Source: Algoriphagus limi (lineage in GTDB: Bacteria; Bacteroidota; Bacteroidia; Cytophagales; Cyclobacteriaceae). From it: DNA of 64,000 bases. The notes under the pieces are model-generated. The model ran no database searches and was not told the origin of the DNA. It saw only the letters and a list, made by a program, of their open reading frames with translations. Of the stretch, positions 53,052-61,809 are shown in pieces. Position 1 is the first letter of the stretch. Each line of letters opens with the position of its first letter. The DNA lies in NCBI RefSeq assembly GCF_024919275.1, contig NZ_JANWGH010000003.1, positions 657,677-721,676 of the forward strand, read 5' to 3'. Position numbers and translations under genes: made by a program.

Positions 53052-53414
53052 ATGCCTCGATTGATTTTTTTAGATGATGATCGAATCCAACACTTGTTGA
53101 TGCGGAAGTTGTTTCAATTTCATCTCCCCGATTGGGACTTTGAGTTTTTTGAAAATGCACGAGATGCCAAGGTTTGGTTGAGTCAAAATCCTGTTGATTT
53201 AATTATCTCTGATCTGAATTTAGATACTGAAAGCGGGTGGGATTTTGTAAAGGAAATCGGCGAATATTCGGAAACACCAGTAGTCTTTTTGACTAGCAAT
53301 ATTTCACCTGAAGACAGTCAAAAAAAGGAGCAGTTTTCTCAGGTGAAACTCCTCCTCGAAAAGCCCTTGGAGGAGTCAGGTTTTGCTCAGATTTTGGAGG
53401 TGCTTCAGTCATGA
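53052..53414 (+). CDS. Single-domain response regulator
   Basis: 120 residues from the ATG at 53052. The in-frame TTG at 53001 was rejected because the receiver fold begins exactly with MPRLIFLDDD. Acidic pocket (DDD, 8-10), phosphoacceptor Asp54 (LIISDLNLD), switch Thr (VVFLTSN) and conserved Lys (LLEKPLEE) are all present. It has no output domain, and no histidine kinase is nearby, so its partner is elsewhere. Confidence 0.88.
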   Translation: MPRLIFLDDDRIQHLLMRKLFQFHLPDWDFEFFENARDAKVWLSQNPVDLIISDLNLDTESGWDFVKEIGEYSETPVVFLTSNISPEDSQKKEQFSQVKLLLEKPLEESGFAQILEVLQS

Positions 53415-54031
53415 ATTTTGATCCGATAAAGGACTAGAAAGGGGCTTGATTTTTGCCTGAAAATTCCTTTCAATTTTAATCCTTTCTTCCCACAATTTTT
53501 CCTTAAAAATTGAGATCAAAATCTCACTGGAGTATTCTTGATTATTTGGTTTTTAAACTTGGGTCAATTTTGAGTTTTTGATAATTATCTGGCTCTATTT
53601 TTTCGATAAAAATGGCACTGATTTGTACTCGTTTTCTACTTTAAATTTTGATGGTATTTATATGAGATTTTAGGATGTTTTTCCGCTTCAAAATTCTTAA
53701 AAATCCCTTTCCAAAATTCATTTAAAACAAGCTGGATGTTAGGGATTTTTTGGTGCTTACTTTTCCAATTGAAGTTGATCCCTTGAAGACTAAGTCAAAA
53801 AATAAAAATCAAAATTTTAGAATCTGATATTATAGAGAGTATTCTTTCAAGAGTAATTGTCGCTTGCAAATCATATTTTAAACCAAAGCTCGTTTTAGAA
53901 TAAAGTTTTGTTTTAGGTAGCTAAAGTTTCGTTAAATTTAAAGCAGATATTGAACTCGTTGATTTTTATTTTATTTTCTTTGCAATGCTTCCTGCGGGTA
54001 ATTAGACCAAACTCTTTAGATTTAGCATCCT
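53415..54031. other. Intergenic stretch, 617 bp, no gene
   Basis: AT-rich DNA before the Mla operon. No open frame with family similarity, no hairpin terminator with a T run and no tRNA. Length suggests a long regulated leader or decayed DNA, but nothing more can be said. Confidence 0.5.
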
Positions 54032-54829
54032 ATGGCTGAAGAAGCAGACGATCGTAAACCTTTCCTTTCGAAAAAAATTGACAAATTTTTCACAGGCCTC
54101 GCTGACGCTTGGAATTTTGTCAGACGTTTTTGGCAGGAGGTATTTCTTCCACCTTATGAGTTTAAGGAGGTAATTCATCAATGTTACCGGATTGGAGTTG
54201 AATCTCTTCCGCTTATTTCTTTGACTGGATTTATTGTCGGAATTGTATTTACTAACCAATCCAGGCCTTCTCTTTCGGAATTTGGAGCTACATCTTGGTT
54301 GCCTTCATTGATTTCCATTGCTGTGGTAAGAGCCATGGGACCTTTGGTGACAGCTTTGATTGCTGCGGGTAAGGTAGGCTCGAGTATTGGTGCTGAAATC
54401 GGTTCCATGAAGGTGACGGAGCAAATTGATGCAATGGAGGTATCAGCTACCAATCCCTTCAAATTCTTGGTAGTTACCCGAGTATTGGCTACCACCTTGA
54501 TGATTCCGATTTTGGTCATGTATACAGATTTTGTAGCCCTCATAGGCTCTTTTCTGAATGTCAATGCCAATGAATTAGTCAGTCTTTCCACATTCTTTGT
54601 CCAGATTTTCGAATCTATATCTTTCTTGGATATCTGGTCTTCGGTTTTAAAATCCCTGCTTTTTGGTTTTACCATTGGAATTGTGGGGTGTTATAAAGGA
54701 TATCATTCTTCGAAAGGAACCGAAGGTGTGGGACGGGCCGCGAATTCTGCGGTAGTAATTTCTATGTTCTTGATCTTTATTGAAGAATTGCTTGTTCTTC
54801 AGGTAGTAAATGCAATTCGGGGGATGTAA
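54032..54829 (+). CDS. mlaE: MlaE family lipid ABC transporter permease
   Basis: 265 residues, about five membrane helices. Family blocks: GVESLPLISLTGFIVGIVFTNQ, the loop AAGKVGSSIGAEIGSMKVTEQIDAMEV, and the C-terminal GCYKGYHSSKGTEGVGRAAN. It is the permease of a phospholipid-trafficking MCE transporter that moves lipids between inner and outer membrane. First gene of a three-gene operon; 2 bp separate it from the ATPase gene. No MlaC or MlaB gene is next to it. Confidence 0.92.
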   Translation: MAEEADDRKPFLSKKIDKFFTGLADAWNFVRRFWQEVFLPPYEFKEVIHQCYRIGVESLPLISLTGFIVGIVFTNQSRPSLSEFGATSWLPSLISIAVVRAMGPLVTALIAAGKVGSSIGAEIGSMKVTEQIDAMEVSATNPFKFLVVTRVLATTLMIPILVMYTDFVALIGSFLNVNANELVSLSTFFVQIFESISFLDIWSSVLKSLLFGFTIGIVGCYKGYHSSKGTEGVGRAANSAVVISMFLIFIEELLVLQVVNAIRGM

Positions 54830-54831
54830 GC

Positions 54832-55584
54832 ATGTCAGATAAGGTTGTTGAAATAAGGGATTTATATAAAAGCTTCGGAGACTTGGATGTCTTGAAGGGA
54901 GTCGATTTGGATCTTCATCGGGAAGAAAACTTGGTAGTCCTCGGTCGATCTGGAACAGGAAAATCCGTATTGATCAAAATCATGGTTGGCCTTTTGAAGC
55001 AGGATAGAGGTCAAATGGAAGTGTTGGGACAGGAAGTATCTAATCTTACCCCGAAAGAATTGAATGCCCTTCGACTGAAAATTGGGTTTTCTTTCCAGAA
55101 CTCAGCCTTATACGATTCTATGACTGTTCGGGAGAATATGGAGTTTCCCTTAGTCCGAAACATTAAAAATCTGACAAAAAAGGAGATTACCTATAAAATT
55201 GAAGAGTTGCTGGATGCGGTGGGATTGCCACAGACCATCAACCAAATGCCATCTGAGCTTTCCGGAGGTCAGAAAAAGCGAATCGGTGTAGCTCGTACCT
55301 TAATTCTCAATCCTGAGATTATGCTATATGACGAGCCTACTGCCGGATTGGATCCAATTACCTGTGTGGAGATCAATAATCTGATCAATGAGGTAAGGGA
55401 GCGATACAAAACCACTTCAATTGTAATTACCCACGATTTGGCCTGTGCGAAAATGACAGGAGACCGGATGGCAGTTTTACTTGACGGTCAATTTAGAGCA
55501 ATGGGTACCTTTGAAGAAGTATTTCCTCATGCTGAGGACAGGCGTATAAAATCATTCTACGATTATAATTTTATTGAATCATGA
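54832..55584 (+). CDS. mlaF: ABC transporter ATP-binding protein, MlaF-type
   Basis: 250 residues. Walker A GRSGTGKSVL, Q-loop, signature LSGGQKKR, Walker B IMLYDEPTAGLD and the switch His in VITHDL are all present. It drives the MlaE-type permease. Its stop overlaps the start of the MCE gene by 4 bp. Confidence 0.95.
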   Translation: MSDKVVEIRDLYKSFGDLDVLKGVDLDLHREENLVVLGRSGTGKSVLIKIMVGLLKQDRGQMEVLGQEVSNLTPKELNALRLKIGFSFQNSALYDSMTVRENMEFPLVRNIKNLTKKEITYKIEELLDAVGLPQTINQMPSELSGGQKKRIGVARTLILNPEIMLYDEPTAGLDPITCVEINNLINEVRERYKTTSIVITHDLACAKMTGDRMAVLLDGQFRAMGTFEEVFPHAEDRRIKSFYDYNFIES

Positions 55585-56561
55585 GAGGCGAAAATAAACG
55601 GTCCGTTATCGTCGGAATCTTTGTTTTTCTGGGAATTGCCATTCTTGTAGCAGGAGTTCTGACTTTGGGAGGGCAACAGAAAAAGTTTGTCAAATCCATA
55701 GCACTCAAAGCTGTTTTTGATGATATCGGCGGTTTGCAGACAGGTAATAATATTTGGTTTTCTGGTGTAAAAATCGGAACCGTTCGAAAAATCAATTTCT
55801 ATGGAGATTCCCAAGTAGAGGTTGAAATGAACGTGGAAGAATCTGTATCAGAATTTATTCGAAAGGATTCCAAAGCGACAATCAGTTCTGATGGATTGAT
55901 TGGTAACAAGATCATCGTGATTTATGGTGGTTCCACTCAAGCTCCTCCGGTTCAGGATGGAGATAGATTGGAGGCAGTAATGCCTTTGGATACGGATCAG
56001 ATGATGGAAACTTTGCAGGTGAATAATGAAAACCTGGTTGAAATTACCAATGACCTCAAATTATTGACAAGTAAGCTGGCGCAAGGAGAAGGTATCGTAG
56101 GAGCTGTAATGACAGACTCCTTATTAGCTGAGAACTTTAAATCCATTTTGGCCAACCTAAACCGAGCTAGTATCAACAGTAATCGCATGTTGGACGAATT
56201 GAATAGATTCTCCGGTAAGTTAAACGAAGAGGGTAACCTATTCCATGATTTGGTTACTGACCGGGAAATTGCTCAAGATATTCGAGCTACTATGGAGAGC
56301 TTTAAATCGGCAGCAGCAAATACGGAGGAACTGACACAAAAATTGACTGAAATTTCAGATAAACTCAATGATCCAAACAACACCGTTGGACTGTTGCTCA
56401 ACGATCCGGAATTTGCGGAATCTCTGAAAAGTACTTTGGTTAATACTGACTCGGCAACTTATAATCTGAATCGCGGAATGGAAGCCTTAGAATACACCTG
56501 GCCTTTCCGAAAAGGATTTAAGCGAAAAGCCAAAGCAGAGGCGAAAGAGCAAAACCAGTAA
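55581..56561 (+). CDS. mlaD: MlaD family MCE substrate-binding protein
   Basis: 326 residues. One N-terminal membrane helix (about 10-28), then the MCE domain (about 38-115; FDDIGGLQTGNNIWFSGVKIGTV and SDGLIGNKIIVIYGG), then a long helical tail (about 140-310). Tail-type MCE proteins form a ring or tunnel in the periplasm that carries lipids. Third gene of the operon, followed by a terminator at 56572-56602. Confidence 0.9.
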   Translation: MRGENKRSVIVGIFVFLGIAILVAGVLTLGGQQKKFVKSIALKAVFDDIGGLQTGNNIWFSGVKIGTVRKINFYGDSQVEVEMNVEESVSEFIRKDSKATISSDGLIGNKIIVIYGGSTQAPPVQDGDRLEAVMPLDTDQMMETLQVNNENLVEITNDLKLLTSKLAQGEGIVGAVMTDSLLAENFKSILANLNRASINSNRMLDELNRFSGKLNEEGNLFHDLVTDREIAQDIRATMESFKSAAANTEELTQKLTEISDKLNDPNNTVGLLLNDPEFAESLKSTLVNTDSATYNLNRGMEALEYTWPFRKGFKRKAKAEAKEQNQ

Positions 56562-56571
56562 ATAGATCTCA

Positions 56572-56602
56572 AGCCCGTTGGAAAAACCATCGGGCTTTTT
56601 TT
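56572..56602 (+). terminator. Intrinsic terminator of the mla operon
   Basis: AGCCCG and CGGGCT, with an inner TGG and CCA pair, form a stem followed by seven T on the plus strand, 11 bp after the mlaD stop. Confidence 0.88.
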
Positions 56603-56671
56603 ATGACTAAAAAAGTCTATTCAGGTTAATTTTAACAATTATAAAATTTTCATTCCATCGGGATCAGATTC

Positions 56672-56701
56672 TTTATTCCCCAAGCATAAATCTTATTTTT
56701 G
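56672..56701 (+). promoter_or_regulatory. Predicted promoter of pgi
   Basis: TATTTTTG at 56694-56701 fits the Bacteroidota -7 consensus TAnnTTTG perfectly. TTTA at 56672-56675, 18 bp upstream, is a near -33 box. The start of transcription would fall just before the ATG at 56723. Confidence 0.45.
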
Positions 56702-56722
56702 TGCGCAATCCTATTGAAACCT

Positions 56723-58375
56723 ATGTTATCGAATATTAATCCTACACATACAGACGCTTGGGCTAGATTACAAAGCCTGTCTGAGAAATATAAAGACCTC
56801 ACCATTTCCAGTTTATTTTCTGAGCAAGATCGCTTTGAACGCTATAGCTTGACCCTCGAGGAAATTTTGGTTGACTACTCCAAAAACAGAGTCAATGATG
56901 AGATTTTTAAGGCTTTGTTGGATTTGGCTAGAGAAACCAAATTACATGAAGCTATTGAGGCGATGTTTACCGGCGAACCAATCAACGGAACAGAAGGCCG
57001 TGCTGTGTTGCATACTGCGCTACGAAACAGAGCTAATACTCCCGTTTATGTTGATGGGGAAGATGTCATGCCAGAGGTAAACCGAGTTTTGGAGAAAATG
57101 AAGGTTTTCTCCACCAAAGTCCAAAAAGGGCAATGGTTGGGATATACTGGAAAGCCAATCAAAAGCTTGGTAAATATAGGAATTGGCGGGTCTGATTTGG
57201 GGCCAGTGATGGTGACGGAGGCCTTAAAACCTTTCCAATCAAAAGATGTAGAAATCTTTTTTGTTTCCAATGTGGATGGAACTCATATCGCTGAGACCTT
57301 AAAGAAAGTCGATCCCGAAACCACCCTCTTTTTTATCGCTTCCAAAACGTTTACCACGCAGGAGACCATGACCAATGCCCATACGGCTAGAAATTGGTTT
57401 TTGGAACATACTAAAGATGAAAAGGCAATAGCTAAGCATTTTGTGGCTTTGTCCACCAATCAAAAAGGCGTAGAAGCATTTGGAATTGACCCTGACAACA
57501 TGTTTGAGTTTTGGGATTGGGTTGGTGGTCGTTATTCCCTTTGGTCTGCGATTGGACTTCCTATAGCCTGTGCCATTGGGTTTGACAATTTCGAGCAATT
57601 ATTGGCTGGAGGTCATGCTATGGACTTACATTTCAGAAAATCCATGTTTGACCGAAATATCCCTGTGATATTGGCTTTGATTGGAATTTGGAACAACAAT
57701 TTCTTGGGTGCTTGTTCTGAGGCTATTCTTCCTTACAATCAATATATGCATCGCTTTGCTGCCTATTTTCAGCAAGGAAATATGGAAAGTAATGGCAAGT
57801 ATGTCTCCAGAGCAGGAGAAAAAGTCAACTATACCACAGGGCCTATTATTTGGGGAGAACCTGGAACCAATGGGCAGCATGCATTCTATCAATTGATACA
57901 TCAGGGAACCCATTTAATCCCTTGTGATTTTATTGCTCCTGCGATTTCGCATAATCCAATTGGAGATCATCATCAGAAATTACTTTCCAACTTCTTCGCA
58001 CAAACAGAGGCTTTGATGAATGGAAAGACTTTGGAGCAGGTTCGAAAGGAAATGAATCAGGCAGGAAAGTCTGTTGAAGAAATTGATCGGGTGGCACCTC
58101 ACCGAGTATTTGAAGGAAACCGACCTACTAATTCGATTTTGGTGAAAAAAATTACGCCTTACACGCTAGGGATGTTGATTGCCATGTATGAGCACAAAAT
58201 CTTTGTACAAGGGGTGATCTGGAATATTTTCAGCTTTGACCAATGGGGAGTGGAACTTGGGAAGGTTTTAGCGAGCAGTATCCTCCCAGAACTTCAAAAT
58301 GAGGATGAAATCACCTCTCATGACAGTTCAACTAATGGACTGATCAATGCCTACAAGAAGATGAGAAGTGTATAA
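56723..58375 (+). CDS. pgi: Glucose-6-phosphate isomerase
   Basis: About 550 residues from the ATG at 56723, the usual length of the long form; an upstream TTG at 56699 lies in the predicted promoter and was rejected. It interconverts glucose-6-phosphate and fructose-6-phosphate. Signatures: [47 protein letters not shown], and the C-terminal [13 protein letters not shown]. Confidence 0.97.
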   Translation: MLSNINPTHTDAWARLQSLSEKYKDLTISSLFSEQDRFERYSLTLEEILVDYSKNRVNDEIFKALLDLARETKLHEAIEAMFTGEPINGTEGRAVLHTALRNRANTPVYVDGEDVMPEVNRVLEKMKVFSTKVQKGQWLGYTGKPIKSLVNIGIGGSDLGPVMVTEALKPFQSKDVEIFFVSNVDGTHIAETLKKVDPETTLFFIASKTFTTQETMTNAHTARNWFLEHTKDEKAIAKHFVALSTNQKGVEAFGIDPDNMFEFWDWVGGRYSLWSAIGLPIACAIGFDNFEQLLAGGHAMDLHFRKSMFDRNIPVILALIGIWNNNFLGACSEAILPYNQYMHRFAAYFQQGNMESNGKYVSRAGEKVNYTTGPIIWGEPGTNGQHAFYQLIHQGTHLIPCDFIAPAISHNPIGDHHQKLLSNFFAQTEALMNGKTLEQVRKEMNQAGKSVEEIDRVAPHRVFEGNRPTNSILVKKITPYTLGMLIAMYEHKIFVQGVIWNIFSFDQWGVELGKVLASSILPELQNEDEITSHDSSTNGLINAYKKMRSV

Positions 58376-58394
58376 TATAAAAGTATGATTACCC

Positions 58395-58590
58395 TATCTG
58401 TCAGATTGAGCGGAGTGGGCTTCGACTCCGCTCAGCCTGAAGATGGACTCCGCTCAGTTTGATATTCGACTTCGCTCAACATGACAATTGAATTCTTTCA
58501 GCTTGAAATTTGATTCCGCTCGGCCGGCATTCGAATTTCCTCAACTTGATTTCAACTTGGCTTAGCTTGACAATTGACTTTGTGAGCATA
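58395..58590. repeat. Decaying tandem repeat array (GACTCCGCTCAGC-type)
   Basis: About seven copies of a roughly 25-nt unit, best seen in CGACTCCGCTCAGCCTGA, GGACTCCGCTCAGTTTGA and CGACTTCGCTCAACATGACA, with later copies (GATTCCGCTCGGCC, CAACTTGGCTTAGCTTGACA) more diverged. It lies between pgi and gldH in non-coding DNA, and decay increases from left to right. Confidence 0.65.
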
Positions 58591-58619
58591 CCAGAAGAAG
58601 TGCTGTCGGATCAATCTTT

Positions 58620-59072
58620 TTATTCTTTCAATAGCTTTATTCCTACAGCTTCAAGCCCTTTTAATTGTTGCTCTCGCATATATTGGAGTAAGACAATAGA
58701 TTTTGTTTGATCACTGATTGATAAAGAGACTGTGTCAAATTTAGTGTAGGTGCTTCCAAAGCCCTCTCCAAGTGGTTCTCCTTTAGCATCAAAGAAGGTG
58801 ATATCAATCAATTCATCCTGAAGAATATTTTTCAGTGAATCCCTCACTAATACTCGGATATAGCAATTAGAAAAGGGATACTCGTCTTTAAAGCGAATTC
58901 CAATCAAGGATTGATCGGGTTTTTCCGAGATAGATGAAATATCGTAAATAAGGCTGTCTTGCATTCCCCAACCATTCGGAGCGATCGTCTCATACGTTTC
59001 ATATATCCTGTCATCAGAGCAGGATACCAAGACGAATGAAAATGCAACTAGTAGTCCTATCCACTTATTCAT
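58620..59072 (-). CDS. gldH: Gliding motility lipoprotein GldH
   Basis: 150 residues from the ATG at 59072. The open frame goes further upstream (to 59468), but that part is out-of-frame reading of the ricT 3' end, while MNKWIGLLVAFSFVLVSC is a lipoprotein signal (Cys18). The body matches GldH: NGWGMQDSLIYDIS and FKDEYPFSNCYIRVLVRD. GldH is needed for gliding in Bacteroidota and is a periplasmic lipoprotein. Its start overlaps the end of ricT by 8 bp, a pairing common in this phylum. Confidence 0.88.
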   Translation of the reverse strand: MNKWIGLLVAFSFVLVSCSDDRIYETYETIAPNGWGMQDSLIYDISSISEKPDQSLIGIRFKDEYPFSNCYIRVLVRDSLKNILQDELIDITFFDAKGEPLGEGFGSTYTKFDTVSLSISDQTKSIVLLQYMREQQLKGLEAVGIKLLKE

Positions 59073-60468
59073 CACCTTTTCCATTGTTTGGTTTTTGGTT
59101 CTTTCTAGGTGGGAATCTACGTTTCTGACGTGAATTATTTGAATCCCCGGAGTTCGAAGGAGATCCCTGATTTGGGTTTTTATTTTCATTGGAACCCATA
59201 TCCGGCCTTTGCCTAGGCTTTCTTCTAGGATTTCTACGCTTTTGGGATTGATTGTTAGTTGCTCTTGCTTCCTCCCGTGGAGTGTTTTGATTGCCTTGCT
59301 TAGCTGGTGAACTTTGTTGATTGGTATTGGGAGCCTGAGCTTCTTGGTTTCTTGGAGGTCTGTTTCGGTTCTTTTTCTTCTTCTTTTTCTTTTTGGAGAA
59401 TTTCTTATCCAAAAGTTCCAATTCCAAAGTAGACTGGGCAGCCATGTCTTCCAATTCAGTGGATTCATTCACCTGAAGGTTGAATACTTTACCACCGTTG
59501 GAGTTGATTTCCAAGATTTCTACCACCCGATCACAGCTGATGCTATGCCAGTCATTATCATTATTGTAGCTAAACCACATCAATCGACGGAAGATATCAG
59601 TCTTCTGAAGCTTGGCAGGACCTTGCTCCGTTAGAAGTGGCTTTTCTACAGTTGGAATATTCTTGATAGCCTCGATGTAGGTGTCCAATTCGTAATTCAG
59701 ACAACATTTCAGTCGGCCACATTGTCCACTAAGCTTGGATGGGTTTAAGCTGAGGTTTTGGTATCGAGCTGCTGAAGTACTGACATTTTTAAAATCTACA
59801 AGCCAAGTTGAACAGCATAATTCCCGTCCACAAACACCGATACCGCCCAATCTACCGGCCTCCTGACGAAGGCTGATTTGGCGCATTTCTACGCGGATTC
59901 GGAATTCACCTGCCAGGATTTTGATCAACTCCCGAAAATCTACCCGCTCATCTGCAGAATAGTAAAAAGTTGCCTTACTGTTGTCTGCTTGGTATTCCAC
60001 ATCAGACAACTTCATTTTAAGTCCTAATTCCTGAATAATTTGACGGCAACGATAGAGAGAAGGGATTTCACGGTTTTTAGCTTCTTCCCATTTTTCAAGG
60101 TCTTTTTGGTTGGCAATGCGATAGATCCGAGTGATGTTGTCATCATCCCGGATTTTGCGTTTTTGCATTTGTAGTCGAACCAATTCCCCCTGAAGGGAGA
60201 CATAGCCAATATGGTGTCCGCTAGGGACATCAACCACCACGGGATCTCCTGTGTGAAGATCCAAATAATCTAAATTTCTAAAATATTCCTTTCTGCCCCC
60301 TTTGAATTTGACCTCTACAATGTCAAAGTTGTCCACTTCGGGAATCCCCATGTGAGACAACCAGTCAAAGGAATTCATTTTATTACAATCGCTCGTGCCG
60401 CAGGTTCCGTTATTCTGGCATCCTCCGGTACCTCCTGAGGAGGTGGAGCAGCTACTACATCCTGACAT
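59065..60468 (-). CDS. ricT: RicT/PSP1 (YaaT) family protein with basic tail
   Basis: 467 residues. A cysteine-rich N-terminus (Cys4, 7, 17, 23, 28) precedes the PSP1 domain (about 45-290), with the paired cysteine blocks GVCGRELCCSTW and GQCGRLKCCLNYE. RicT partners bind a [4Fe-4S] cluster and affect RNA processing in Bacillus. From about 357 to the end is a low-complexity tail rich in Lys, Arg, Asn, Gln and Pro, starting with eight Lys in a row. It looks RNA-binding or disordered. Overlaps gldH by 8 bp. Confidence 0.88.
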   Translation of the reverse strand: MSGCSSCSTSSGGTGGCQNNGTCGTSDCNKMNSFDWLSHMGIPEVDNFDIVEVKFKGGRKEYFRNLDYLDLHTGDPVVVDVPSGHHIGYVSLQGELVRLQMQKRKIRDDDNITRIYRIANQKDLEKWEEAKNREIPSLYRCRQIIQELGLKMKLSDVEYQADNSKATFYYSADERVDFRELIKILAGEFRIRVEMRQISLRQEAGRLGGIGVCGRELCCSTWLVDFKNVSTSAARYQNLSLNPSKLSGQCGRLKCCLNYELDTYIEAIKNIPTVEKPLLTEQGPAKLQKTDIFRRLMWFSYNNDNDWHSISCDRVVEILEINSNGGKVFNLQVNESTELEDMAAQSTLELELLDKKFSKKKKKKKKNRNRPPRNQEAQAPNTNQQSSPAKQGNQNTPREEARATNNQSQKRRNPRRKPRQRPDMGSNENKNPNQGSPSNSGDSNNSRQKRRFPPRKNQKPNNGKGDE

Positions 60469-60505
60469 ATATTGCTACAGGACCAAGTCCTGATTTGATT
60501 TGGGT

Positions 60506-61795
60506 TTATTTAATCAATTTTAGAATATCCTGTCCGATATCCTTACGATAATAGTGGTCTTTCCAGCTGATTTTTTTGACCGTGGAAAAGGTGCGCCGTA
60601 ATGACTCCTTCAGGTCTTTTCCTCGACCTGTGATGGCTAATACCCGTCCTCCCTGATTGGTCAGATCTCCGGTTTCATTTCTTCCGGTACCAGCATGGAA
60701 AATAGTTGTATTTTCCTCATCCGAAGGAATGGAAATGACAAAACCTTTTTGATAGCTACCTGGATAGCCCCCGCTAACCATTACCACAGTGGTGGCATAA
60801 TCTGGGGAAATTTTTAATTCGTAATCTTTAAGGTTTTGGGTAGCGATAGCCCAAAGTAAATCCACAAAATCGCTTTCAATTCGTGGTAAAACCGCTTCTG
60901 TCTCCGGGTCACCCATTCGTACATTGTATTCGATTACATAAGGATCTCCATTTTTATTCATCAAGCCGATAAACAAAAACCCTTTGTAAGGAATATCTTC
61001 TTCTGCCAGTCCGGCTACTGTAGGTCTCACAATTCGCTCCTCAACTTTGTCCATGAAATCCTTATCTGCGAAAATCACCGGACTCACGGCACCCATGCCT
61101 CCAGTATTCAGCCCCGTATCACCTTCTCCGATACGCTTGTAATCCTTGGCTTCGGGAAGAATTTTATAGCTTTTTCCATCCGTTGCGACGAAGACAGAAA
61201 GTTCGATTCCGGTTAGGAATTCTTCGACAACCACCTTTGCAGAGGCTTCTCCGAACTTTTGATCCAAGAGCATTTCTTTGAGAGATTCTTTTGCTTCTTC
61301 CAAAGTTTGGCAGATCAAAACTCCCTTACCTGCGGCTAAACCATCTGCTTTCAGGACGATTGGGAGACTTTGTTTTTCCAAATAGGCTAATCCTTGCTCA
61401 AGTTGATTGGCATCGAAAGTTTCATAAGCAGCAGTAGGAATTTGATGACGCTGCATAAATCGCTTTGAAAAATCTTTGCTTCCTTCTAAGGTGGCTCCAA
61501 GTTTTGATGGGCCCACCACTGGGATTGATCGAGTTGATTCCTCGCTAGCTAAATAATCAACAAGACCTTTGACGAGGGGTTCTTCTGGCCCAACAACTAC
61601 AAGGTCGATTTGGTGATTTAGGATAGCAGATTTGATTTTATCAAAGTCAGAAACTCCAATGGATAAATTGGTTGCAATTGCTGCCGTTCCCGCATTTCCA
61701 GGGGCAACAAAAAGTTGGTTGCATTTTGGACTTTGTACAATCTTCCAAGCGAAGGCATGTTCACGGCCTCCGCTTCCAAGCAATAGTATATTCAT
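60506..61795 (-). CDS. purD: Phosphoribosylamine--glycine ligase
   Basis: 429 residues, normal length. ATP-grasp enzyme that joins glycine to phosphoribosylamine in purine synthesis. Seen: N-terminal MNILLLGSGGREHAFAWK, VVVGPEEPLVKGL, the ATP loop VLKADGLAAGKGV and the metal site YVIEYNVRMGDPETEAVL. The next gene upstream (recQ) ends 14 bp away in the same direction, so they may be co-transcribed. Confidence 0.97.
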   Translation of the reverse strand: MNILLLGSGGREHAFAWKIVQSPKCNQLFVAPGNAGTAAIATNLSIGVSDFDKIKSAILNHQIDLVVVGPEEPLVKGLVDYLASEESTRSIPVVGPSKLGATLEGSKDFSKRFMQRHQIPTAAYETFDANQLEQGLAYLEKQSLPIVLKADGLAAGKGVLICQTLEEAKESLKEMLLDQKFGEASAKVVVEEFLTGIELSVFVATDGKSYKILPEAKDYKRIGEGDTGLNTGGMGAVSPVIFADKDFMDKVEERIVRPTVAGLAEEDIPYKGFLFIGLMNKNGDPYVIEYNVRMGDPETEAVLPRIESDFVDLLWAIATQNLKDYELKISPDYATTVVMVSGGYPGSYQKGFVISIPSDEENTTIFHAGTGRNETGDLTNQGGRVLAITGRGKDLKESLRRTFSTVKKISWKDHYYRKDIGQDILKLIK

Positions 61796-61809
61796 TTAAT
61801 TACTTCGAT

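Noticed and set aside
59073..59468. 132-residue upstream extension of GldH
   Set aside because: It is the out-of-frame reading of the basic ricT tail; the lipoprotein signal starts at 59072.
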